Positions 47,501-57,794 of a stretch of 64,000 bases of DNA are shown here, piece by piece (positions within the stretch are counted from its first letter, which is position 1; each line of letters begins with the position of its first letter). Origin of the DNA: Apoderus coryli (Eukaryota > Arthropoda > Insecta > Coleoptera > Attelabidae); NCBI GenBank assembly GCA_911728435.2, contig OU452200.1, positions 1,798,001 through 1,862,000 on the forward strand, read 5' to 3'. The notes below the pieces were generated by a model, which made no database searches, was not told where the DNA came from, and saw only the letters and a list, made by a program, of their open reading frames with translations. A program made the translations under genes and the position numbers.

Positions 47501-50348
47501 TCAAACGAGAAATCGATTTGGCATACGCACGTTATATTTCTCATATTCAGGAAGAAATGACATCAGATCCAAAGCAATTCTGGAATTTTGTGCAGCGTAA
47601 AAAACGCAAATCACGAATACCTAGTTCTATGTCAGATAGCACCAATACAACAATCTCTAACCCGTTGGAAGTTGTTAATGCATTTGCGTCTTATTTTCAA
47701 AATGTATACGTACCATCCTCTTCTGTATTTCAGTGTAGCGACGATAATTCCAGTCATAACGTAATTTCTGCAGGTTCTGTTGACTCAAATGACGTGTTAA
47801 AGGCATTAAAAGAATTAAAACCAAAACTGACGTCCGGTTTGGACAATGTGCCAGCATTTTTAATAAAGGATTGTGCTCATGTATTTACTGAGCCTTTGGT
47901 TATTTTATACAACAAATCCTTGGAATCCTGCACTTTTCCCCCGGTATGGAAATCCGCACGGATATGCCCGGTACATAAGTCGGGTGACACCAGTAAAGTA
48001 GTCAATTACAGGCCTATATCAATATTGTCCAACTTTTCGAAGGTTTTTGAGAAAATACTCCATGAGAAGATATTTGAACAAATTAAAAACTGTATAGTCA
48101 CACAACACCATGGATTTTTTAGGAAACGGTCAACGATATCGAATCTTGCAGAATTTTCCCAAACTGTTTACCCCATTGTAGGACAAGGACTACAAGTTGA
48201 CACAATCTATACAGATTTCACGAAGGCCTTTGACAAGCTGGATCACACGATTGTTCTGCAAAAGATGAACAACATTGGCTTTCACACAGATTTGTTGCGC
48301 TTTTTCAGATCCTACCTATGTGAGCGTAGGCTCCTTGTAGAGTATAATGGATTCAGATCTGTGGAATTTTCGGCAACCAGTGGCGCGCCGCAGGGGAGTA
48401 ACTTGGCTCCTTTAATTTTCGCCATATTTATTAATGATGTGGGGTTGAATTTGACTAGCAAATTCTTGTTATTTGCAGATGATTTTAAGTTGTATCGGAT
48501 AATACGTCATGAATCTGACTGTCTGCAATTACAGGAAGACTTAGCGGAACTGCAGAATTGGTGTTTGATCAACAAATTGCCTCTTAACGTTAACAAGTGC
48601 AGAGTGATGACTTTTTCTAAGCGACAGTTCCCTGTTCGTTTTGAATATATCCTCGCGGGTGCTGCTCTGGAATTGGCACACGAAACTAGGGATCTTGGTG
48701 TATTGGTTGACAGTAGGTTATCTTTTGATCAGCACATAGAGGAATTAACACAGAGTGCACTTCGTTCTTTGCGTTTTATCCTAAGAACCACATCTAAATT
48801 TCGGAACATCAATTGTCTAAAGTCACTGTATTTCTCTTTGGTTAGATCTAAGTTAGAATATGCCGCGATTATATGGTCACCAATTTATCAGGTCCACGCG
48901 AATAGAATCGAACGTGTCCAAAGAAAATTCGTAAAATATCTATTTTTCAAGGATCGGGGCTACATCATATACTATATTGTTACAGAATTATGAATTCCAA
49001 TCACTCTCACAGCGTAGGATATTCGCGTATCAGTTGTTTATCTTCAAAATAATCAATTCTTTTATTGACAGTCCTCAACTACTGAGCCAGGTAAATTTCC
49101 GTGTCCCCCAATACAACTCGCGCCTCATTAACATATTTAATGTTCCACATCACCGAACCAATTATGAGCTCCAGTGTCAAGAGCTTGCACATTGACCAAC
49201 AAATACAACTTACATAGGGAACTAGATTTTTTCAGTAATAATGTTCCTCAGTTTGTGGCTAACCTGCATTGATGTATGGCCAATCTAAATACTTTATTAA
49301 AGGATGGGCATTCTGGTGTTCGAATAGGTTTAGTTTTAGTTAGTAGTGTATCATTTATTGTATAAGTGCATAGTAATTTAAATTTGTATTATTTGGTATC
49401 ATTTGTTAATTGTCTTGTATTTGGGCGTAAGCCTGTTAGGCAATAAAGGATTATTATTATTATTAGTAGTGGTATCGCTTAAAACGTGATTTGATTTGAT
49501 GACCAGTCGTTTCGTTAACATCGACACTGTATTTATTTTAGGTTTACGGTCAACAAGCGCATCAACCTCGATTAGTAATTGATGTAGCATCATTAACACC
49601 CGGTGTACGAGCAGCTTTAGGTTCCGCAGCAAGTGGTGTGTTTTGCAATTCACAAACCATGTGGTCGCAGGTGCGTAAAGCCGGTGTGATTACTGGTGAT
49701 CGTGTATGGCGACTGCCATTGTGGAAGTTCTTCACCAAGAAAGTTACCCATTTCCGATCGCATGATGTTAACAATAAGGGTAAGCAGCTAGTGAACATTT
49801 TTGGTTCGTTTCTTTCTCTAGTGTGTTAAATTTTCAGAGCTTCATATAAGTGGTTCTGGAATAATTTTAGATTTATCTTAAAGTTTGTTAATTGCTTCCA
49901 ATCGAGACAAGTGAAAAAAGCGGTATATTTTGCTTTTTACCACTGATTAGATGCGACTTCAGAACCCAGGGAACTTCTGAACGCAAACATATTCACAGTA
50001 GCTTTTGCGGAATCTTAGAATAAGAGTTTACTAGTGCTACTGGAGTTTCAGTCAGTCTCTTGTTTATTCGGACTACCGTTGTTCATATTTCCTGTGATGT
50101 ATATTTTGTGTATTGTTTCAGGACTGGGTCATGGCGATTCATGTCTCGGTGCCGCCTTCCTCAACGAATTCATTGAGTGCGTCGACTGGATCCATTTCGA
50201 TGTGACTGGCGTCGGTTTCAAAAGTGAACATAAAGTCTATCCGTACCTCACCAAAGGCCGCATGACTGGCCGACCAACACGTACCCTCATACAGTTACTC
50301 TACCAATTGAGTTGTCCTTCAGAAGGCCAACGAAAGCTCGAATGCTGA
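44522..50348 (+). CDS. LAP3: M17 leucyl aminopeptidase, complete, 7 exons
   Basis: A di-metal exopeptidase that removes N-terminal residues such as leucine from peptides. Exons: 44522-44629, 44770-44882, 46250-46724, 46782-46977, 47043-47275, 49542-49779 and 50122-50348. All introns are GT-AG (intron 4 is only 65 bp), phases agree, and the product is 529 aa. Relative to bovine lens aminopeptidase the metal ligands K250, D255, D273, D332 and E334 and catalytic K262 and R336 are kept at a constant offset of 32: K282, D287, D305, D364, E366, K294 and R368. They lie in GKGITFDSGG, YRADMVGAA and TDNEGRLILADAL. So it is catalytically competent, unlike some insect sperm paralogues. Residues 1-28 are Arg/Ser-rich without acidic residues, compatible with a mitochondrial presequence. 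Intron 2 holds piggyBac-like DNA and intron 5 a 2-kb LINE. Confidence 0.96.
45134..46031 (-). mobile_element. piggyBac-like remnant in aminopeptidase intron 2
   Basis: The minus-strand frame 46031-45759 reads EDIEEIRRILYESDSESLSG, then DSDEEDAVIP. This acidic N-terminal pattern is typical of piggyBac transposases, which start with EEI..IL.ESDSE. At the far side a TTAA (45134-45137) is followed by CCCTGGAATGC, which would suit a piggyBac target site and terminal start. The DDD catalytic domain is not recognisable between them, and I could not match the opposite terminus. Assignment is moderate. Confidence 0.5.
47460..49465 (+). mobile_element. Family A LINE, copy 3, in aminopeptidase intron 5
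   Basis: The best-kept copy of family A: a 491-codon frame (47518-48993) with the linker (QFWNFVQRKKRKSRIP), RT motifs (YRPISILSNFSKVFEKIL, TIYTDFTKAFDKLDH, SGAPQGSNLAPLIF and LLFADDFKLY) and the thumb (RDLGVLVDSRLSF, RKFVKYLFFKDRG). One frameshift near 48960-48990 leads to the last frame (48977-49195). The tail is GGCAATAAAGG followed by (ATT)n at 49442-49465. It lies in the sense orientation of the host gene and is 5'-truncated, lacking the endonuclease. Confidence 0.88.
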
Positions 50349-51170
50349 TGTGAAGAGAAATTTCGAAATTACTCACTCTAAAACACTATTATGAAAAGAG
50401 AGAAAAAAAGTGACGAGTAAACCGTCGTTAAATTAGTTCTTTTTTGTCTTCGTCTCTAAATTTTCATAATAAGTCGTTATATGGGAATTTTTCAAATGTT
50501 TTATTTTTGAAAAAATTATAACGACGATTATTTTCTTTTACATTTAATTTTTTAGGTTCTTTATTTTGTATGGCATTATTTTTGTTTTTAATTTTTCTGT
50601 TTGGCGTCTTTCTTCAAATAATTCTTTTCTCCGGGCTTAGGTAATATGGGTTTTTAATATATCTGACTATTGCTAGAAAATTAGTTGCAGTTTGGTCAGC
50701 TGCAAACAGATTTCCTTTTCCTTTCTCTTCTTCTTTTGTATTTTGTCTATTTTTTTCTAATTTTTGCATTATTTTAATTTATTTTTTATATTTAATTAAA
50801 TTGAATTGATGGTTTACTTGATTACTTTTTTTTTTTTAAATAATTCAGGATTAACATTTCGAAATTTCTTGTCTATATTTGTGTCTTTTGTTTTTTTGAC
50901 TGGGCAATCATGGGAATTGTGCGTACGTACGTGAAAAAGTGATTTAAATAAATAAATAAAAAGTCAATTCTGCTTTGTGTGGTGTACTTCTAATATTGTG
51001 AGTTAATAATGCTGCGTTGTAATATAATATATAAATATTGTGATATAAATATATATCTATTTATATAAAGTTTAATTATGTTGTTTTATTTAAGTTTTTC
51101 CATTCTAATGACAAGTTCGTTAGGTAGGTCCGAGGATCTATTGTAGTTCATATCTATAACATAACATATA
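50349..51170. other. 3' UTR and flank of the aminopeptidase
   Basis: AT- and T-rich with no reading frame. AATAAATAAATAAA at about 50947-50960 is a plausible polyadenylation signal, which would give a 3' UTR of roughly 0.6 kb. Confidence 0.5.
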
Positions 51171-51173
51171 TTT

Positions 51174-51359
51174 ATTACAATAAAACAAAAATCATCGTCT
51201 CCACTATCACTAACAGACAGTCTGTTAGGAGCTCTGCCTTCACCAAGTGAGCATTTTATACCACCAATGCTGATGATGGAGCTGAGTCTCCGAAACATGT
51301 CCCTTTGACATAATTTATGAATTAAATAGTGGAGACGATGATTTTTGTTTTATTGTAAT
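51174..51359 (+). ncRNA. Hammerhead-like motif enclosed by a perfect 33-bp inverted repeat
   Basis: The arms 51174-51206 and 51327-51359 are exact reverse complements (33 of 33). In the 120-base loop lies CTGATGA (51270-51276), an extra T, a 4-bp stem GGAG (51278-51281)/CTCC (51288-51291), GAAA (51292-51295) and a minimal helix AC-AT-GT ending in C at 51301. G51269-C51302 can start stem I, followed by a mismatch and AA/TT pairs. This fits a type I hammerhead with a very short stem III, as known for penelope-like elements and satellite-borne hammerheads. The T before stem II is not canonical, so cleavage activity is an open question. Confidence 0.45.
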
Positions 51360-51429
51360 TATATTACACTCCACTGCATCTAATGGATTACTTCTTTAAT
51401 ATATATTTATTGCGACTTTTTGTAAAATT

Positions 51430-52790
51430 ACAATTGCAGCATAGATATAAATTTAGTATAATACATTCACGGAGGCTTCCATATACTCTTGTACATTATA
51501 GAAACATTCAAACTTAAAATAAGCTTTCACAGCTTTTTTGAATCTGTAAAAAGGTAAAATTTTAATAGAGCTTGCTAATTTATTATATAGGCTAACATCC
51601 AGAGAGTTCTTCCCTGACAAACCAATTCTAAATACAGGAACCCTGATGTTAAGTAAGAATGGCAATCTGAATTACTTAAAAACTTGTTTCTATTTTTATG
51701 AATTTCAAGCACCTGCTGGTATATATAAATATTGGGCATTGACATAATGCCCAACTGCCTAAATATTGGTCTGCAATGATCCAGGCATCCCGCACCGACA
51801 ACGATACGCACCGCCTTCTTTTGCATACGAAATACATTGATTGAAGTCGAGCAGTTACCCCACAGATATGCATCATAACTTATATGCAAATGGAATAACG
51901 AATTTTAAATTGCCAAGGCACACCACCTATCCACAACCGGCACCAATCTCCGCAGGAGAAAGACACCACTAGAGAGCCTACCCAAAAGCATATTGAAATG
52001 CTGTGCCCATGTCAAACGGTCGTTCAGAGTTATTCCGAGAAACTTAACTTGAGTGACCTCTAGATATGTTAGTGTTTGCTGAAAAAATGATATTTTGCTT
52101 TTTTTCTATATTTAATTTGAAAAAATTTTGGCGAAACCATTCAACTGCTTTATTCTCTGAGATCGTCATCATCACTTTCAGAATCTCCACATTCTTATGA
52201 GTCGCCAGAACATTTGAATCGTCAGCATAAAGTATTGATTCGTAAGGCCTCAAATAATTGGGAAAATCATTAATAAAAATTATGAATAACAATGGACCCA
52301 GTGCAGAGCCCTGAGGGACACCTGTACTCACTGGCAAAAGATCAGAGACAGAATCTGCAAGGCGCACCAGTTGTCTACCACAAAGATATGATTTTAACAA
52401 TTCCAAAGCAATCCCTCTTACACCATACCTTTCAAGTTTTGCCACCAGAAATCCATGAGACACGCAATCGAAGGCTTTACTCAAATCACAAAGAGTCAAA
52501 CCCACCTGAGTCTTGTTTTCAAGGCCTTCAACAATATACTCAACCAGTTTTGAGACAGCCTGTATAGTAGATCGTCCGTGTCTAAAACCAAATTGGGACA
52601 AATTCAAAAGTTTATTTTTTTCAAAATAATTAGCTAAACTTCTGCTTATGATTTGTTCAAAGATCTTTCCGAAAATTGAAGATATTGAAATTGGCCTGTA
52701 ATAGCTAGGGTCTTTAGTATCACCTTTTTTAAATATTGGTGTTACTCGATTATATTTCACCAAGTAGGTCAATCTTCTTAATGAAGTGTA
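51430..52790 (-). mobile_element. Non-LTR retrotransposon, family D (RT to C-terminus)
   Basis: Read right to left, the frame 52772-52044 has FKKGDTKDPSYYRPISISSI, LCDLSKAFDCVSH, GVPQGSALGPLLFIIFINDF, SILYADDSNVLA and FRQNFFKLNIEKK. After a frame change come VKFLGITLNDRLTW (about 52040), YDAYLWGN and MQKKAVRIVVGA (to 51575), and a last frame ends at 51453. This is 5' truncated and carries at least two frame shifts. It abuts the family C copy on the opposite strand head to head at about 52.74-52.79 kb. Confidence 0.85.
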
Positions 52791-54890
52791 TTATTTTGCT
52801 GGGTGAGCTTTCTTTTAGACTGGCTGGTAGAAGTGTTACTTCACCAAATATCGAATCTAGTTCTAGCTACCCCTGGGAAGAACATAGTGACCATGTTGTG
52901 CTGACGGCCAGAAGTCAGATCAGTGTATCTCCTAAACAGACTCATCATGTTAATAAACGCAATTATTGGAAGACTAATTTTGAGCAGCTGAACGTCTACT
53001 TGATGACCTCTTTCGTTTCTGTTGATGATGTTGATGGTGAAATGTTTTATGAATGTTTGAATTCGGGCATTGAATTGTTCGTTCCTTTGGAGAGCAGAAA
53101 AGTGAACAGTAGCAAGGCTTGGTTGAATGGAGTTATTTTTTCGTTAATTAATAAAAAGCGAAAGTTATGGGATCGCTATATCAGTGACAAAAATAATTAT
53201 ACGTACGCCTCATAACGACAAGCTAACAATAAATTCTTCTTCGAATAAAAAGTTTTATTCATATAAAAAGGAGTCTTACAACCTCAGTGCAGTCCATAAC
53301 ACTACACTTAGGAATCCCTTGACGAATGAAATGACGACGGATCCACAGGATGTTGCAAACATTTTTGCAGAAAAGTTTAGTTCGTTTTTTACAATGGATG
53401 GCGGTGGGCCGATACCTGAGATAATGAGAGATGCCCTTTATGGTGCTGGTATTGACAATGTTGTCTTTACATCGGAAAGTGTTCTAGACGCCATAAAATC
53501 ACTAAAGATAGATTCGAGTCCGGGTCTGGACGGCGTTCCTGTGGTGATTCTGCAAAAGTGTGCGGCTGCTCTCTCTGAACCTCTTGCTAGAGTTTTTACG
53601 AATATATCCCAGAGAGGGTCATTTCCAATTCACTGGGCTGAAAGCATTGTGATTCCCATTTATAAAAAGGGTGACAAGCATGTTGCTGGAAATTACAGAC
53701 CAATTAGCCTAACCTCGAACTTATGTAAGTGCATGGAAAAAATTATAACGAAAGATATTACGGGCTTTGCGCTCGAGAACAATATAATTTGCGGCGGTGC
53801 AGCATGGTTTTCTTCCGGGAAGGTCAACAGAAACAAACTTGTTGACTTGTGTCTACGACAGGACATCGATTAACGATAACAATGAACCAATAGATGTTGT
53901 TTACCTGGATTGTGAGAAGGCATTCGATACGGTTCCGTTTCGTAGACTGCTGCGCAAGCTGAATTGCTGTGGTCTGGGTGGTGATCTGCTTGTGTGGATA
54001 GAAAAATTTCTGACTGAGCGAAAGTCCAGGGTCAGGATCGGAGAATATTACTCGCGGTCCTTTGATGTCCTTAGCGGAGTTCCTCAGGGGTCGGTGTTGG
54101 GACCACTCTTGTTCGCCTTATATATCAGTGATCTGGAATCTTTTGTACAGTCCAAGATACAGTTTTATGCAGATGATGCCAAGATTTATTACAATCCTGT
54201 TACGCAATACGAGCATGCGGTGGGAGATTTTCGGGCCGTGGACGCGTGACTGGCTGATGACCTTGAATGTTGGAAAGTGTTCGGTTATGCACCTCGGAAA
54301 GAACAACCTGCATATCGCGACTGTTATAAATGGTCAGACCCTCACCGAGGTTGCAGAACTAAAAGACTTGGGTGTTGTCATCTCAAATGGGAAAAGCAAG
54401 TTATGAGGGTCGTCAAGAGAGCAAATTCAATGACTTACATGATACAACGTGCATTTAATGACCACTCCACCGCTATGATTGTAAAATTAATAGAACGTCT
54501 GCAAAGATGAATAACGAAAATCCCACCAGAATTGAGGAATTTACCATATGAGGATCTCCTTACTAGAATGAAGTTAACAACACTGGCTGCTCGTAGACTT
54601 CGTGGCGACTTGATAAAGACTTATAAAATTGTAAATAACTACTATAACACACCACTTAATATGTTTCATGTTAACGACAGAAGAGAATTGAGAGGTCACT
54701 CTAAAAAACTTTCTAAAGAGAGATGTGCGCGAATGTGTAGGAAGAATGTCTTGACGAACAGAGTGGTGTATGTGTGGAACGGTCTTAATGAGGACACAGT
54801 GAGTGCGCCATCGGTCAATGCATTTAAAAATCGTTTGGATTGTGAACTGGAAAATGGTGCTGCGACAATTACACACTACTTTTAAAATTC
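52780..54890 (+). mobile_element. Non-LTR retrotransposon, family C, copy 2
   Basis: Frames in order: the end of the endonuclease and linker (SDHVVLTA, W..NFEQLN; to 53215), RT N-terminal part (53184-53873: IYKKGDKHVAGNYRPISLTS), RT core (53797-54249: VVYLDCEKAFDTV, SGVPQGSVLGPLLF and FYADDAKIYY), thumb (54062-54406) and C-terminus (54532-54885: KKLSKERCARMCRKNV, VVYVWNGL). The terminal block matches copy 1 at 17.0 kb. Each step needs a frame change, so the element is dead though nearly collinear. The head-to-head join with family D at 52.77 kb is abrupt. Confidence 0.85.
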
Positions 54891-55149
54891 TTATCCGTAA
54901 TAAATTGGTATAAAAGTAGTTTCATCGGGAAACCACCAGACCCAACCTTGTGAGATGATTCAAACGACAGTGGTCAGTGTATGGTCGAACCAGGCAGCAG
55001 CGCAGATAAGAATCACTCAGAACCAACAACTCTGGCCGTGGATTTCGATGAGTTATGAACTCCTTCGAATGTACTAAACCTGGATAATTTTGACAAAAGT
55101 TCTGAAATTTTGTCGCCATCCATTAAGTGGACAATTGCGGGTTTCGATC

Positions 55150-55385
55150 CGATAAATTCCAGATAATCAATGTGGCTTCAAAGAGGGGTGTAGTACGACG
55201 GACAGTACGCTAACAATTAACGACATTTTCGAGGCACGTGACGGAGGGGTTGAGTAGTGTGCTAGTTTTGCTGAACTACTCAAAGGCGTTTGACACAGTC
55301 AATCATAAACTGCTTCTCTCAAAGCTTCAATTATACAATTTCGACACTAACTCTTTATCATTACTCAGATCCCATCCGATAAATT
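55150..55385 (+). mobile_element. LINE RT scrap
   Basis: Reads CGFKEGCSTTDSTLTINDI, then VLLNYSKAFDTVNHKLLLSK. This is RT motifs 2a and A (SKAFDTVNH) with a frameshift between them. It is cut off shortly after. Confidence 0.65.
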
Positions 55386-55720
55386 AATACACTCATATAT
55401 CCCTTAAAAGGTTCTTAATCTCTTGGATTATTTGAGGAATTATGTGTGGAGCTGTGACTTGGCCAGATTAACTTCAGTTTTATGTTACGGTACGTGAATG
55501 TTGCCGATATTAGGCGTTTTTCTTAAACGTCAATGTCAGCAATTTGCAGTGTGAAAATAAATGTATTGTCAAAATGCTCTATGGCTAATGATAATTTAAG
55601 CAGTTTCCAATAATTTTACAACAAAATTTCTAAAGAAATATTTCCAGTATTAGGTGTGCTAATGGCCACCAAATATTAAACCAAAGGTTAATGTACATTA
55701 ATCTTTGATTAAACTAAAAC

Positions 55721-55900
55721 ACGTTTTCCACTTCACCAAAAACCGTGTTTTCTATTCTCGACGCGCGTTTCGCTAACAATGTTAACATCCTCAGGAGATA
55801 ATTAAAGCTCTCAGTTTTATTTCTCTCCTGAGGATGCTAACATTGTTAGCGAAACGCGCGTCGAAAATAAAAAAAGTGTCTTGGTGAAGTGGTAAAAGTA
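55721..55900. ncRNA. Head-to-head pair of hammerhead-like motifs forming a long hairpin
   Basis: The arms, about 55721-55802 and 55820-55900, are reverse complements with few mismatches, separated by under 20 bases. On the plus strand the right arm carries CTGAGGA (55828-55834), T, stem II GCTAAC-ATT-GTTAGC, GAAA (55851-55854), then CGCGCG and TC (55861-55862). GTTTTATTTC upstream can pair with GAAAATAAAA downstream as stem I. The left arm carries the same motif on the minus strand (CTGAGGA 55794-55788, GAAA 55771-55768). The core word order matches CUGANGA-stem II-GAAA-short stem III-UH. As elsewhere, one extra T precedes stem II. Confidence 0.5.
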
Positions 55901-56519
55901 AAGAGTAGATTTGCCAGGCACCTTTGCGGAAAACAAAACAAAAAGCAAATGGTACATTTCGATTTTATTGAACCTAAGCAGACATTATTTACTGAACATC
56001 CAGATTTGGTTCTTCAGAAATTTAATCATATTATAGATACAAATTTGGCATTTTTTTTGCTTATAAGTCGTCGACTGATTTAGTTTGAGATCATAAATGT
56101 CCGATTTCTATGTATATCCAAAAAGGGTCACAACTTTTAAATGGAACACCCTATATATAAAATAAAAATATCTGTATAAAGTTATATTTACTTTTGCCAA
56201 AACCACATGGGTGTTTAAATTTCTCGAATAAAAAAAAGTCAATGCATACAACCTTGTTTGTCGCGAAAATACGAAGAATAATTTACCTCAACAGTATAAG
56301 AAATCATTTCACGTGATCATAGAGTGATACCATAAAATGTATTCACAAACAAGAAATCCAACATTCTACATGAGGAAGGAGGTATTGCAATAACAAATCT
56401 GATGCAACTCCAAAAGAAATCTCATCATATTATTTTGCATATTAACGTGTACGTATTTACTTACTCTTATACAAAGGTGACCTAACCTGTCCAGTACTTT
56501 ACTACTTATTTACGAGGGC

Positions 56520-56770
56520 AGTCTAAATGGAAGCATAAAACATGGTAGTAGAACTAAAATTTTCGGGAAGAAACTGTTTTATTGCTTTTACAGTTTATAC
56601 ATTTCTGCATACGCTCGAATCAGTTCTCAAAACACCTTGCCCACTCTGAGGATCTCAGAAACATGGTGTTGAAAGCCTTCGATTGCATTTCTTTCACGTT
56701 TGGGAACAAAAAGCAGCCCTTATGACTTTTGGCAAACAAATTACTATACACCATTGAGGGCGATCACTGG
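56520..56770 (-). mobile_element. mariner-like transposase C-terminal scrap
   Basis: The minus strand reads NVKEMQSKAFNTMFLRSSEW, then FENWFERMQKCINCK with frame changes. This resembles the LFPKLKE......W..RMEKCI end of mariner/SETMAR transposases. TACGAGGGCAGTCTAAATG at 56511 may be its terminus. Heavily decayed. Confidence 0.4.
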
Positions 56771-57206
56771 AAAAGGATTGTTGCGACATGTTCTGTAATG
56801 CCGATGGAACACCCATATAGTAGTTTGTCCCTGCCGCAGTATTTTTATCTCAGTTATACTTTTATTAATTTCACTGTAAAACCATGTTAATCGGGTACAT
56901 TGTTCATTAGGTCTTGTTTCTAATTTTAGAAATCCAAGTGTATAAGTATTTGTTATAATATTTTATTGCGTAGAATATTCAGATGTTCTTGCTTCACTTC
57001 AAAAAAAATACTTATAAATCGGTATTATATATTTCCCAAGCTTATAAATGCAAATAAATATTCAACAATGTTAACAATAATTAAAAAACAAGAGTTGGTA
57101 GGTAATATGTAAATCTTAATGATCATGTGTTTGGAATCTGGGGGGCTCCTTCTCTATACCTATAGTAGCTAAATTATGTTTTGCATACTGGTAGTATTTT
57201 TGGACC

Positions 57207-57270
57207 TATAAAAGCCGGTTTTAGAAATGCTACTCGCCTTAGTTTCTACTTGCGAAGTGTTCAGTTCGTG
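57207..57270 (+). promoter_or_regulatory. Candidate TATA/initiator promoter and 5' exon of the small gene
   Basis: TATAAAAG at 57207-57214 is followed 34 bases later by an initiator-like CTTAGTTT (A at 57241) and further on by GTTCAGTTCGTG (57259). Downstream, a GTAAGA donor at 57385 and a TTTATTTACAG acceptor ending at 57582 would define a leader exon and the start of the exon that holds the ATG at 57795. Short upstream ORFs, including one starting at 57335, would precede the main start. All of this is inference from motifs. Confidence 0.35.
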
Positions 57271-57794
57271 TTTGATGTAGATTAATGAACGATTGTTATT
57301 TTCTTTGTGAATTTTTGATTTGTTGAACGTGTCAATGAAATTTTTCGAATTTTTAGTTAGTTCCAAAAATCAGCCTATAGTCAGGTAAGATGATCAAGGC
57401 GTATCTATTAAATTGATATTCTTATAACCTTAGACACAAAATAAAAACTAGGCTGGTATACTATGACGATAATGTATGTACTTTTACTTTGTTTTTATTT
57501 ACTTTCGCACAATTTTTTATAACGCTGTCGTATTGTCATATTCTAATTATGATATTATTACATGTAAATTTTTTATTTACAGTCTTGAGAAAAACCTTTG
57601 TACCAAAAAAGGCAGCAGAAGAGGAAACTCCGGTAACAGAAAGGAATTGCAAGTTTTAACACAAATCCATCACGTGCCTTAAATTATTAGAATCCTCGGC
57701 AGAATAAAACAAAGTTTCGAATTATATTATCATCAACATATTATTCATACTTGGGAAATCACATTTTCATTATTTGTCATTATCCAACGCAAAT

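Noticed and set aside
49399..49798. Minus-strand frames opposite aminopeptidase exon 6
   Set aside because: They are antisense shadows of the exon and of the LINE tail.
56636..56672. CTGAGGA followed by AGAAAC, resembling the hammerhead core
   Set aside because: There is no stem II between the two words and the sequence is part of a transposase fossil.
57476..57682. 68-codon plus-strand frame
   Set aside because: It spans a likely intron-exon border (TTTATTTACAG at 57582); no continuous protein is supported, though part may be a 5' exon of the small gene.
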